Shown here: positions 1-12,400 of the stretch, piece after piece
Layout of the letters: the number at the start of each line of letters is the position of its first letter
How positions within the stretch are numbered: position 1 is the first letter of the stretch
Assembly: GCF_000006405.1 (NCBI RefSeq)
Contig: NW_003212973.1
Span: 127,216 to 183,238, forward strand
Length of the DNA: 56,023 bases
Direction of reading: 5' to 3'
Source of the DNA: Perkinsus marinus ATCC 50983
Taxonomy: Eukaryota > Perkinsozoa > Perkinsida > Perkinsidae
Position numbers and translations under genes: made by a program
The notes under the pieces: model-generated
Database searches by the model: none
Told to the model about the DNA's origin: nothing
Seen by the model: the letters and a program-made list of their open reading frames with translations, nothing else

Positions 1-3000
1 TTATCTTACGGTCCTGTTCGAGCAAAGCGTGCTTGGCCTGGCAAAATGTCGCGCTATAGCTAGGTAATCTCGAACCTAGTCAGTACCTCGTCCAGTTTGC
101 GGTTGAGTTCATCCTCGTTCTTCTTCTTGGATTCCTGTGCTTCCTCGATGCGACTTTCCAGAGTCCTTCGAGCCTTCTGCATCTCATCCCGCAGAGTTTT
201 CGCCTCTGTCTGATGCTCGGCCTTCAAGCATCGTACAGCTGCCTCATGCCGCGCTTGTTTCTGTTCCTGATGATGTGCTGTGATGATGGCAACGACATGA
301 TCTCGCATGAATTAACAAGGAGACGATAGTCCCATACCACTCCTTTACCAATTCCCGGCTGAATCGAGCCCTGTCAGCGGCACGAGCTTCTTCCCACTTT
401 TTTGTCACTCCGTCTCGGGTCTCCTCTAGTTTTTGCCTGAAATGGGAAGAACACGTATCATCCCGTATGATTCTTGTCTTGCGCGAGATGGCATATCTGC
501 ACCACCACGTGGCATAGGCATCCCTGCAATATGGCATCATTGCCCCAACAGGGTACAGCCGCCCCACCACGTGGCATAACCATCCCTGCAATATGGCATT
601 ATTGCACTCAATCGCTTGCCAAAATCGACCCACGACATGGCATAGTCGCCCCATGCTGTGGCATGGTCGCGCTATGGGGCGACATACGCGCCCCCACGAC
701 GTGGCATGGTCCTCTACGAGATGATATACCCGCTCCAGTGGAGCGGCTCCACTACGTGACGAAGTCGCCCCACAACATGGCATACCCACCCCACGACATG
801 GCATAGTCGCCCCATGACATGGCATACCCACCCCACGACATGGCATAGTCGCCCCATGACATGGCATACCCACCCCACGACATGGCATAGTCGCCCCATG
901 ACATGGCATACCCACCCCACGACATGGCATAGTCGCCCCATGACATGGCATACCCACCCCACGACATGGCATAGTCGCCCCAACACATGGCATAATCGCC
1001 CCACGACATGCCATCTCTACCCCAACACGTGGAGAGGTACATTATTCTCCTCCTCCCAACATACCCTGATAGCCCCATCCCCACCTATGTTCTGCCTCTA
1101 ACCTTCCCATCCTAGCGTTGAAGTCCCCTAACAACTTCTCCTCTTTTTCCTTCCACCTCTCCCTTTCTGACTCCATCTCTTCCTCCATCGACGACAACCT
1201 CTCAGCCATCTGCCCTATCAGCGAGAGCATCATCAATGGAGATCAAGCATACTCGTCAGATAGACGATGTGGATACTATGTGGAGATTCAGCTCACTTAC
1301 CCTCCAATATCTCTACTCTCTCCTGTGCTCCTTTCCTTGTCGCTTCCAGGACTCCCTCCATTCGCAGTTTTTCTTTCGCAGACTCATTTCCAATAGTATT
1401 GAGCTCGGCCATCAGTAATCCAATCTGCGACGAACCATCACCCTCCTTCCAACGTAGCACTCGATATTGCACGGCCGTTTCGGATTGTTTCTCATGAACC
1501 ATCCCGAGGAAATAGCGTTAACGAATTCATCTCTCATGTCGCACAAGCCATTTGAACGAGTGTACCTTAGAGTTGAGTTCATCGACCCGCTTCTCTTTCT
1601 CCGACAACGCCTCCGATCTCTTCATCTGTTCATTGAGAACCTCGCGTAATGACGGTGATGATCGACAGACCTGCTCAGACTTCAAAAGTGTCTCCTCCGC
1701 AGCTCTCAGTCTTCTCTCCATCTCCGCCTCGAACTGCTTCATCAGTCCCTCGACAGCCGATCTGTGCGCGGCTGCCTCCCGGTCGAGCTCGGAATTCTTG
1801 TTCAACAAGCGCTCTTCGAGGTTACTGACAGTGGATTCCAAATCCTGAGTAGAGGTAGAAATTGGAGGAAAACATGACAGTGATCCTACGCGTTTTCTAC
1901 GCTCCACCTTCTCAAGGCATTCTCCGAGTCGTTCCTTCTCAGCTTTCCATTCCTCAGAGCGTGACTCCGCCTTTGCGAGTTCATCCTGGTGTCTCCTTGT
2001 AGCCTGCTCCAATTTGGCTTCATGGTCCCTGAAGGAAAGTACTGACAGTCAGAAAAAACACCAGATAGCCGAACTGACGAGCTTTTCACGCGAAGCTTTT
2101 CGACCTAGTGCTCCCATCTTGAGACTCATACATCACCAGAACGCAATCCGTGGACCTTGGTCCGTCGAGCCCCTTTACACATACCTCTCCATCCTGTTCT
2201 TCTCGAGCTCATAGGCTTCCTCCTTGGAATGCAATGCAGCTTTCTGGAACTCTGCCAGACGAACCTCGCTATCATGTCTCGCCTTACGTAGCTCCTGTGG
2301 AGCAGAAAGATGTTTTCCGAGACAAAATGCTGAAGATGTGATTCGAAATTTCTCGAGTATCTCTAAATTATCGAATTTTTATGCGAGCCGTGATCTGTGA
2401 AACCACACAAGAAACCTCAGTCTACAGGAAGGCAGATCGATCCAAAATCGATGCAGCATGGCAGTGCCATGCCACCGGTTGCTGGGTGCCATGATGGCAC
2501 ACGGCAATCGATTGCAGTTCTTTCGGTGAGATTGCGATTCTTGATCTACGACGATGTAATGATGGAGCTTGGAGAGGCATCTCAGTTGGTTGATCTCACC
2601 GCGATCTCCGTTTCGAAGTTCCGAGAAGTTTGTTCCATTTCCTCCCTATGCCCCCTCTTGAGCTCATCTATCTCAGCCTTGGAATTTGCGACGGCGGTCT
2701 CCACCTTTTTCTGCCACTCTGTGTCGAGCCTCGTAGCGTGGGCCTTCGCGAGCTGAAGCTCATTCTCCCTAGAAATCTCGATTGGGAGAGCTGATAGTAA
2801 ATCCACCGAATCCCTACAAGAGCTCAGTTTCTTCTTTTGTTCGCTCCTGAGAAGACCTCAGTTCCCCACGCAGCCCTAAGAGATCACTCTTCAACCGCGC
2901 ATTCTCAGCGGAAGCATCAGCAAGAGCATTATCTCTCTCCTTGACTCGAGCCTACCCGACCAGTTGCTGACGAATTCACCAGCTCATTCCCACCTCAGCT

Positions 3001-4637
3001 TCTCGTAGGGCTTCAGTGACAGCGCCAGCATTGGAAGCCTTCTGAGCTAGCTCACAGTCTCGTTTCTGCAACGCCGACGAGAGCCTGAAGATTTGTTGTG
3101 TAGAGTTTAATCGCAAAAACTGTGAGGATGCAGGAGCGCTGGGACTCCCAGGCTGAGGAGACTCGCCTCGTTTTCTCGCCCTCCAGCTGTTCAATCTCCC
3201 CCTGTTTTTCTCGCAAGAAAGCGTCTTGTTGATCCACCATCTTCTGTAGCTCAAGTAACTCTCGTTCGTGTTCCACCACCTTCGCATCTTTGTTACTGAG
3301 TTCAGCTGAAATACGCGAACTGATCATCATAACCGTACAGTCGACATAGTAGTATATAAGAAGCTCGACATGATGATGGTATTGCGTACAAAGGCACTGT
3401 TCAGTTGTTCTTCATCTAAGGATAGCATTACACTCAAAGTCGCTGAGTTGCCTGCGTGAGTCTTCAAGCACGGACCGCAGTCCTTCCAGGTCTTTCTCTC
3501 TTTTCGTCAACTCGCCACGCAAAGCCTCTACCTGGTACATTCCAGGTGATGACAACAGCACCTTTGCGTTGGAGTTCACTTACCCTCTCCTCCATGCATA
3601 ACATTTCAGACCTCAGCTTCTTCTCTGCCTTCTCGGCTTTTTCTTTCTACAACACTCTCAGAGTTCCTCAACTATCATAGAAACCCACCAGAATGTTCTC
3701 CGCATTAATCAAAGCCGCTCTATGGTTTTCATTCAACTTCTTCAGTTCCTTAGTATGCCTGTTTACAGCTCGACTGAATAGACACTTCGCGTTGACTCAC
3801 GCCTCTCGTTTGAGTATAAGCTGCTTCTCCCATTCCTCCTTTGCTGTTTCCAGTTGTGAGTTGACTAACGAGAGCTGTCGCTCATGTGCCTTGCGTGAAG
3901 CCTCTGCTTCAGCGACATGTTGATGCTTCAACCTAGAATACTAATAGTTGAGCGCCGCCTCCCAGCGAGGGGACAACGTGAGCAGTTCGACAATCCCTTA
4001 CTCGTTTATCGAGTTCATGAGCGCTGCTCTTTCTTTCTCATTCTCGCTCTGAAGACTGAGTGAACAACTCCCAATGGTACACTTAGTCACACCTGTGTGA
4101 CTCGAACCCTCGAAAGAACGTTGGCGAGCTCATTTTCGAAGGCCTCTTCCTGTCCTTTACAAGCCCTTGTGAACTCTTCCTCGAGACACTCAACTCTCTG
4201 ACCAGAACAGCTATGACTGTTGATGCTTCGACATTGAGAGAGTATGCTCCCTCTCGGCATACCTCTGCCGCTTTCTCTTTTTCTTTGCGTGCAGCGGCCT
4301 TCGCATCGTCGACTTCACCCACAAGGTTCTCTTCCTTGATCTTTGTTTGCTTGACTAGATCACGTAAAGTCTTCACCCGGGTGTTGTACTCGATCGTTAA
4401 AGCATCGACCTCCTGAGGAGTGAGAACCTTTCTCCTCTTCCTCTAAGTGCTAACGGATGATCATACTCTCTCGTAGGTCTTCGTGTGTGCTTGTACTAAT
4501 CTTTCATTCTCCTCGTTCTTCGAGTTCAGATGGAAGATGACCTTCGTTAACTGTGCTATCTTCTTACACATCTTGTAGTGCACTTCGTCGGGAGTGAGTG
4601 TTGCATAGCCGCTGCTGGTGGCCGATAACTCAACCAT
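1..4637 (-). CDS. FAM184: FAM184-like coiled-coil protein, multi-exon, 3' end outside window
   Basis: The first exon carries YKMCKKIAQLTKVIFHLNSK (about 4585-4525), nearly the FAM184 N-terminal signature LKMSKKIAQLTKVIYALNTK. The rest is a long heptad-rich coiled coil in many minus-strand exons, for example near 4376-4290, 2760-2600, 2000-1530, 1200-1090, 438-330 and 270-65. One late exon has AHHQEQKQARHEAAV, like the HHQEELAAAK stretch of FAM184. Introns are short GT-AG; one of 45 bp lies near 1860-1905 and one may be only 24 bp (4443-4466). FAM184 proteins are large coiled-coil proteins found mainly in organisms with cilia; a ciliary or centrosomal role is inferred. The start is uncertain. 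The ATG at 4637 is the first in frame, but another short reading frame with an ATG lies just upstream (4749-4666) and could be joined by a small intron. Confidence 0.75.
765..1022. repeat. 42-bp minisatellite in a FAM184-like intron
   Basis: About five to six near-identical 42-bp units, each made of two related 21-bp halves (CACGACATGGCATAGTCGCCC and CATGACATGGCATACCCACCC). More diverged halves with the ATGGCAT core extend left to about 485. The array lies inside the intron between the exon ending near 1108 and the exon starting near 438. Because 42 is a multiple of three, all frames stay open across it, which gives false long reading frames on both strands. Confidence 0.9.
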
Positions 4638-5458
4638 TTCAGGGGACTGCACGTGTTGTTGCGATTCAACTTTCACACGAGTCTTTTGACTCTGACCAAC
4701 TCAATGTCGAAGAAGATTCGGGTTGAAAATCGCCTGTATGAGGCGACATGGTGTTTGAGGTGATAATTCGTGACATCATCTTTTTATCTCGAGTTCCCGC
4801 GCACAATCGCGAATCTTCCAATATACATACTCCTACTCTTCGTACGTCGTATCTCGACAACTCCAAGGCGAAACCGCGCAAAATGAATTTGCACTCTAGC
4901 TGATTCTCATAACGCGTGCAAACGGCAGAATCCCACGAAGAATTGGTCGCGAAAAGTAATGAAACCGAAGGACTCCCAAAGTATTGTCACAATATTGTGA
5001 CCCCCGAGGAGACCTGCTCAATTAATAACGAATGGCCATCACTGAAAGGTCGCTCCCAGGAGACTTGGATAGATCATGCGACGTACCATCGGAAACGTTC
5101 GCGCCTACGTCGTCCTTCAACTAGAAACCTGCCCGCGCTGACAAATGCTGACTTCAATTCTGGTCAGCCAATAGTAGCAATATAGCGTCGATCTAGCATA
5201 GGACTACGGGAGCAACTACCGTAACACCCCCCTCCCCCAAACAAAACAACATTCCAGCCAATGAAGAACAAAGGCCAACAGAAGGTACGATGGGACTGAG
5301 GACAACCAGTTGTGTGCTGTGCTAGATTTGTCTAATCAGCTAAGATAAGAGACGAAGCTGTTTGTAGCTAGAATAGCCGTAGGGTAGAACTAACATTTTC
5401 CATAGATATTGAACTCAATCATTTGTTGTCGTTGGTAGTTGCTTGTTATTATCCCTTT

Positions 5459-6940
5459 ATGTTTGGATTCGCTATTCTTGTGAGTACCGTCGCCGCTATA
5501 ATGGCCTCTGGAGTCCCTAGTGGTTGGTGTGAGGAAGACCATAATGTCTTTGTTGTAGAGGACTGTTACGATAATCTCATCTCGTGTGATTTACTACCAA
5601 GTGATGGTATTAAGATGGTTGACTATGATATGACGATGAAAGGTTATTGGGATTTCCTCATATCTGCTCAAAATCTGAGCACTGGTGATTACTCGGTATT
5701 CCGGACTACTACTACCCTCAATGGTGTTCCTACGGGGGAGGTGATGATCAATGCTAAGGCCGACTCAATCGCTGCTGCTTCTACTGATTACAAACACGAT
5801 AGCTATGCCCCGATGTATATTTGGGCTATTGTTGACAACGAGATCAGACTCTATGGCACTCCCGAGACCAGTGATATTGGTTTAGGTGAGTACAAGGTTT
5901 TGGAGCCTGCGAGTAGTGAACATACTTGGACATCAGTTAGTTGGAATCAGAATGATGATCATCCTTACTTGTACGCTGTTGATAGCAAGAACAATCAGGT
6001 CTATGAATGGGATCCGATATCGGATGGTGTTGAAACTTCGCCGAAAAAACTTGTCGCTGGTAATGCTGATGGTAAGGCGATTGATGATGATATGCATTTG
6101 TATCATCCCCAAAGTGTGAGATCTATGCAAGGTTATCTCTACATCTCTCAACTTGTCACTGGTGAGGAGTATCGTATTGTGAAGTGGGAGCCTTCAAGTC
6201 CTACGAGAGTATTCAAGTTCAACTTCACCATTAATGGACGTTTTGGTTTCGATGTCGTTCACTGGTTGTATGATGTTTACCCTGACAGTATCATCTATCG
6301 ATATGGTGATGCCGCTGTTTATGTCCATTGTGTCAACACCCCCGATGGAGAAGCCACATTACTTGCAGGAGGCTGCGGCGCCGGTCACGGTATTGACCAG
6401 TTTGTTAATGCTGACGATGGATGCCTCCGATTTAGTTTCAATTGGGGTACCACAATTTGGGATTATAATGCGAATCCCGAGAGGTTCGTCGTATGGCCTT
6501 TCCCGGCTTCCTTTACTTGTCCCACTACTACTACTCCTGCTGCTACTACAACTACTACTCCTGCTACTACTACAACTACTACTCCTGCTACTACTACAAC
6601 CACTACTCCTGCTACTACTACAGCTTGTGAGCCGGTCGACTGTATCATCGGTGATGAGCAGTGTGGCTCATACATACCCGGTAGCTACTGTAAATACTGG
6701 GAAGTTCCACGGATCTGCTCTGGCTCCAATATCGAATGCTCATGTGATGAGGTTATAACCACTACCACAAGTGGATCGATGACGAGTACCTCAGCTGCAC
6801 CTTCAACAACTCCGTTTAGCTGCGCGAATGGTGACGACTTCTGTTGTTCCCAGTACAGTGGTAGCTACTGTAAATACTGGTCTAATCCATCAGTATGCTC
6901 GGGTACTAATATCCCATGCTCTTGTGATATTCAAGCTTAA
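5459..6940 (+). CDS. Secreted protein with Thr-rich linker and duplicated SYCKYW cysteine module
   Basis: A single uninterrupted reading frame of 493 codons. The ATG at 5459 is used because it starts a good signal peptide (MFGFAILVSTVAAIMASG); upstream in-frame codons are non-ATG. Residues about 20-355 form a large extracellular-looking domain rich in Asp, Tyr and Trp with scattered Cys (WCEEDH, DCYDNLISCD, HCVNTP, GGCGAGHG). A Thr/Ala/Pro linker encoded by ACT-rich repeats follows (6525-6620). Two copies of a module of about 40 residues end the protein. Each has GSYCKYW, then P-x-C-SG-N-x-CSCD; the copies are separated by a second Thr/Ser-rich linker. Known function: none that I can name; this module style resembles Perkinsus secreted proteins. 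The mucin-like linkers suggest O-glycosylation and cell-surface or secreted action. The gene is intronless, unlike its neighbours. Confidence 0.8.
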   Translation: MFGFAILVSTVAAIMASGVPSGWCEEDHNVFVVEDCYDNLISCDLLPSDGIKMVDYDMTMKGYWDFLISAQNLSTGDYSVFRTTTTLNGVPTGEVMINAKADSIAAASTDYKHDSYAPMYIWAIVDNEIRLYGTPETSDIGLGEYKVLEPASSEHTWTSVSWNQNDDHPYLYAVDSKNNQVYEWDPISDGVETSPKKLVAGNADGKAIDDDMHLYHPQSVRSMQGYLYISQLVTGEEYRIVKWEPSSPTRVFKFNFTINGRFGFDVVHWLYDVYPDSIIYRYGDAAVYVHCVNTPDGEATLLAGGCGAGHGIDQFVNADDGCLRFSFNWGTTIWDYNANPERFVVWPFPASFTCPTTTTPAATTTTTPATTTTTTPATTTTTTPATTTACEPVDCIIGDEQCGSYIPGSYCKYWEVPRICSGSNIECSCDEVITTTTSGSMTSTSAAPSTTPFSCANGDDFCCSQYSGSYCKYWSNPSVCSGTNIPCSCDIQA

Positions 6941-9456
6941 TTTGTCGTAAGAGACCGTTTTCATACTGTCTTTTCGTTCCTCGCCAAATGTGTTGCTTCT
7001 TTTCGATTGCCATTGGCGATCGATTCGTGTGTCGCCTTATTGTGTCCTTAGCTTATAGCCTTGCGTTGGTTCTCAATAGTCGAAAGGTCAATTGTTTGGA
7101 TCAACGTGTGCTGTCTCAATGAGCGATCAAGTTGCATGTTGATATTCTTAGACGGTCGTCAAGTAGTACAAAGATGAATACGCTTAATTTCATACCTATT
7201 TTCGATACGATATTAGAGTAATACCGATCCGGATTCGGTTCCCGAAAGCAAGTAACAAGGCGCTTACTCAAGGAGTTTGACAAATGCTCTGTTGCGTTCG
7301 CCGATTTGATGCAGAGACCATATAAAGAAGGAATATTCTCGCCTGTAGAATTTTCGACTGGTTACAACCTGGTCAGAGAATTGACCAGGGCTGGTTTGAA
7401 TCGCTCAAACTACATGTGCTTGAGCAAGGCTGGTGAACACATGAAATTCGAATGCTCAAGCCTGTCCGATGCACAACGCAATGAAACGAACGACAACGCC
7501 TGAACTCACTCATCCCAGCTCCGTTCTTTAAGACGAATTATATCCCATTGGACAGCTGAAATCTGAGATCGTTGGTGTCAATGGTAGCCAAACCATCGTG
7601 CGGATTGAAGGGCTATCCTCGCCGTGAATTTCACGCAGAACAGTGATCATTGTGTATCACAGGTAACGCGCCTAGATAAAGATTCCTAAAACCCTCTTTT
7701 CGCGATCAAGAGGTGTTCTGTGAAACTGGCAACGTCCCAAAGCTCTATTAATTTCTGATCTAATGAGCTCAGCATTGCTCGGAGTTTGAATGATCCAGAG
7801 TGCAATCAGTTGACGTTACACGGGGGCGTGATAAGTACGCTCGATCGATTCGAAGCGAGGCAGTGGCAGATCCTTTGTGGAGCTCTCCAGGTTGGGCCTT
7901 CCACCATAGGAGGAATACCATTATTGGTTAAGCAGATTACGATCAGTGATATCCATATTCATCGCGATTGATCTGAGATTTGCCCAACAACACTACTTAC
8001 GTCTTCTGCTTTTGGCGATCAACACTCATCAATGTATATTCGTTCTACTACTAGAAAAGATCTCACGAACTGTACAAAACTCGTGACGAAGGCCCAGAAA
8101 CGAGACATGCTGTGCATCGCACGTGTTAAGACCAACGAAGGTCGAGCGGTATCTTCTCTTTAGTCATCTTTTTGGTCACCGGGTCTCGGACGATCCTCTC
8201 CATCGAGCCAGCCCATAGATTATAATGATTCGGCTTGTAACTTGATTTATACTCCTAGAAACAAACGCGATGGCCGACTGCGAGAGATCCCGGGTTCGAA
8301 TCCTGGCGATGCCATTATCAACCACCTAGTTTCCAACGCAAAGTATGCAGATCCACTTCTTCGGAGGCCAGGGAATGTTGGATGTAGAGTCTCGGTATAG
8401 AACCCAAGACCTTTTGATTACCCATTTATATTCCACATTCTTCCATCGCATAACATCTTCTTCGCGATAGCCGAATCGTTTACAATGCTTGTCCATCTTC
8501 GATTCGGGCTAAACCAATAACCGATCACAGAGACCATACATGTGTGCTTTCATGCGAAGCGTGGTGTACACTCTCAAACCGGACAACGCTCTCAGAAGAC
8601 GCAACTTGCTATAGAATGAAAACAAGAGCGAAGGCCTACCAGGGACTTGTTCAGCTTCTTAGGGTAAGGGCTCACCAGAGTGACTTGTCCATTGGCCATC
8701 ACCGACATCCGGTATTGGCCTGAATAAACGGAATGAAATGCCGTCCCGAACGAGCGACATCACTACGACCTGCCGTAGTAGACGACCGACTAAGTGTATA
8801 TTCAGTGTTTTTTTGCAACGCACATTGTTACGATGACAGCATCCCAATGGTAGCTACTACTCATTCTCTCAATGACATCAACTACAAAGTATGTACCACA
8901 AACGTCGGGGAAAGATCAGTCAAAGATCGAATATGACACAGTTCGAGTCCTGGGAAAGAGAGCTCCGACGACATGGCGAGTAAAAAGCCCGTACTCAGCT
9001 TGGGTTTGATGTTGGGATGTATCTCGGGCGACTTCATGATCCGCCGTGTCGGACGCCTGACAGAACCAGGAGATGATAGCGACATCACGAGTATTCTCAC
9101 GTGAAACCGCATGTTCGTCCAGGTGTGGTAGGAATGTATCGACGCGCATTCAAGGCATAAGGAGGGCTATTCAACCGCCCCGTTAATGCCCGTAGGTTGA
9201 AGAGGCTCGCCATGCCGAAGGCACAACTGCAGCATGATAGTGATAAGAGCGAGAGAATTTCTCTCAGAACAGTACGAGGCAAACAGAATCATGAGGCTTC
9301 ACGATCCATGAAGACTCGTAACTATGGAGTCCATTGAACAACACAGCTATGAGGATGAGCAGAAACCCGACAGAAAGGAATGCTGACGAAAGACAAGACG
9401 TGCCCAGAAATCGTATCTAGTGGTAAACGAAACATGCAGCGCTTCGCTCTGCTTAT
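6941..9456. other. Gene-free stretch
   Basis: No reading frame here has convincing codon use, splice context or recognisable similarity. The only structured item I see is a tRNA-like T-arm fragment at 8267-8313. The 3' flank of the HisRS gene begins at its right edge. Confidence 0.5.
8267..8313 (+). pseudogene. tRNA-like fragment (T-arm and acceptor remnant)
   Basis: Contains a perfect Pol III B-box/T-arm (GGTTCGAATCC, 8293-8303) with a pairable T-stem. It is preceded by CGATGGCCGAC, which resembles a tRNA-Ser D-arm, and followed by CGATGCCA. The anticodon region is missing, so it cannot be a working tRNA. It could be a decayed tRNA or the head of a tRNA-derived SINE. Confidence 0.45.
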
Positions 9457-12400
9457 TCACTCAGCCTGCTTCTCGAAATACGACTTAGCGTTGGCAAGAT
9501 CAGCTACTGGTATATCTATTTGTACACGTGCCTCCGAATCACCTGAATCACCGAGTCGTGGAAGCCCCGGGGAGAGAGCGGCCGTTCCTCACCTGTGCGG
9601 AGATCCTTAATGCGGACCTTACCCGCCTCCCATTCGCTTGGTGCTACGAATGCTATCTTGTCGGCACCAACACGATCCGCATACCTGGAGGATGCGATAA
9701 TATATTCTCAGTACGAAAGGGCAGACGAGTGCCCGTCTATGTCTATGAAGCAGACGTTCCTCTTCTTCCTACCTAAACTGCTTGTCCACACGCTTCCCTG
9801 CCTCAAGCATCACGTCGACTGTGGCTCCACTCGACCTGAAGATCACCAGCACAAAATGACCGATTCAGTACGGTTTACCCCACACGGAAATTCCAGAGTA
9901 GAAGGTCGCTAGAGCCTCGACGAGATCCACGTTTTTCACTCTAGACACTCTAGGCGCCACAGAAAAGAAAATTTGAATACACCCTTCGACTGACGGGAGA
10001 CCTCAACTCCATGAGGACATTTCCCAACCTCAACGCGTATAAAAGTGAGGTATACCAGCATGTATAGATGCGGCTGGGTCGCGATCAAACATAAGTCGTA
10101 TTCGCGACCTGATGGTATGATGACTCGGCGAACACTCGGCACTCTAGTGATTATTAGTTGCATCGCATAACACCATTGCGATGCCCAACCGAAGAATCGA
10201 AGAGAAAACGGCTACGGTCCAATACTCAGAATACAGTAAGCAGTAACCATTCTACTGAATGGAGGCTGTAATAGATAGAAAAGGTTCGAAAGCCTTCAAA
10301 CTCGGGCATCGTGTATGTGTCGGTCAGTCTCATGCTAAGGTTTAGCCAGTTTCTGCGGTCGTCTTGAATCAGACAGAATTGGGCTGCTTCAGGCAGCACA
10401 CTGGTCTTCGGGATCAGAGCCATCCGTGCAGAGCAACTACCTTGCTTGCGCACTCGCGGACTTGAGTGTAAGCAACATGCTAGGACATGTAGCATATGTC
10501 CGTCGAGAAAAGGAGAGTCGCTTTTTCTCATACCAGCGGGCTTCTCATACCACAGTCTTTTTGAGAGTTTGTGATATGAGAATCCCGGTTCATTTTACAT
10601 GACATGCATCAAAAACAGCTCACAATTGCCGGAGTCGATAAGGATTATTGGTGAATTTTTTCAAGTGCATTGGATTGATAAAACAAGCTCGTCCCGTTAC
10701 CTGAGACCGGCAGCCACTTCCAAGGCCTGACCGTACATCCCTTTATAAGCCGCTACAACAAAGTCAACCCGATGGGGAATCTCGGGTAGGAGGCCACGTT
10801 CTGAAACATTGACAGTTACCGAGCGCCACAAAGTGAAAACACCTACCTAGAAGGAGTTCGTAAATAACGCAATCCCCAAATCCAAAACCAACGCACGGTA
10901 TTTCCGATGGGGCTCCATACAGCGACAGAAGCCTGAGAAGACGATACAGAGCCCGTCACCAAGGACGTGAGGCCTAGTGAGAGCATGAGCCTCACCTATC
11001 GTAACGTCCTCCCCCAGCGATAGCACGAAGTTCACCCTTTCGATCGAACGCCTCCCAGACAATACCTACGGCACATGAACAAGCTAAGGATGCATCAATA
11101 CCGAAATTGAAAAGCCACGGTGAAGGTATGCTCCGCTCACCTGTGTAGTATGCCAGGCCTCGGACAACTGATGCATCGAAGACGAGCCAATCATCAATGC
11201 CGTAGTTCTTAGCGAACTCGAAGAGCCTCTCGACATCTGCTACATCTGAAAAGGAAGATCGACTACACTACTCAAGCAGTCTCTTTCCAGATCAGTCAAA
11301 GCAGCGAGGGCGATAGCAAGTTCCGCGATAACGTGATACGGGAGCACCGTGAATAAAGATCATTCAAGCCTTTGAGACACGAGCCATGCTGTCCTCATCA
11401 ACAATACACAGTTCTATTTCCAAACAACCCACAGTATAGCGCATCTTCTATCCGAGCAGTAATGCGACTCAAAGGCCCTCACCTTCAGTGCAGCTCTCTC
11501 CAGCGATCGACTTGAACTCCTCGATAGACCCAGCGGCAGTAGCATCAACAACACGTTCTAATAGAGACGCTCATGTATGCCTCAAGATATGCTGCTTACC
11601 AGCAACGGCCGTGTCGAGTCCAATGTCCTCAACCATTTGCCTAACGACCTACAACAATTTGACAATAGACTACCACTCACGAGGACCAGGTCATTGCTTG
11701 ATCGGAGTTCTCACCTCCTCCCGTCCAACCTTATCGATCTTATCGACGACAACGCAGACCTTAGCGAACTCATCAGCACCGACACCAGAGGCCTTCAAGA
11801 CAGACTGTAGAATAGCCCGAGAGTTCACCCTGAGGAGACATGATACAACTCGTGTATTACTTATCTTGATGATCAAGGGTATCAGAGAGATCTTACTTGA
11901 TACCAACATCTGCACTGGTGAGGCCGACCCTTTTGAAAAACCCAACCATCGTCGCCAAGAGCTCGAGCTCAGCAGTGATATCAGAGATGCCTGTAGTAGG
12001 GAGGAAGTCAGGCGAAGATTCGGATAGGAAGGAACCTCACCGACGATATCGCAGTTCCACTGATAATGCTCACGCTTCCGACCACGCTGAGTTGTCTCGA
12101 ATCTCCAACATTGTGGTATAGAGAACCACTTCAAAGGGAGGACCTGACGTAGACAAAGGAGACACTCCATCGATCAGCCTCCGGAGTAGCCTAACTTCGC
12201 TAACCGCTGCGAGCAGGGTCTCTGTCTCAACATAATAAAGATTGTTTACACCGGTGAGCGAGCGACTGAAGAAAGGTCTACCTCAGCCATCTGTGCCGCC
12301 GCATTATGGCTTCCCTCAGCGCTCATCCTGACCCTTGACAAGACCATCCTCGCCAAAGTCGGCGTCATCTCGGGACGTAGTGTCACGTGATGATCCTCCT

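Noticed and set aside
474-1101. Several long open frames on both strands across 474-1101
   Set aside because: They are by-products of the 42-bp minisatellite, whose unit is a multiple of three, and the region lies in an intron.
1118-4416. Ser/Phe-rich plus-strand frames
   Set aside because: They are antisense shadows of the minus-strand coiled-coil exons; Glu/Lys-rich coding DNA reads as Ser/Phe/Leu on the other strand.
6234-6758. Leu-rich plus-strand frame and Val-rich minus-strand frame over the secreted-protein gene
   Set aside because: Both come from the ACT-repeat Thr linker read in other frames.
10226-10531. Frame [20 protein letters not shown], also seen in copy B at 14981-15262
   Set aside because: It is conserved between HisRS copies but lies in the intron between GLR and [11 protein letters not shown]; the synthetase reads correctly only without it, so the conservation reflects recent duplication or conversion.
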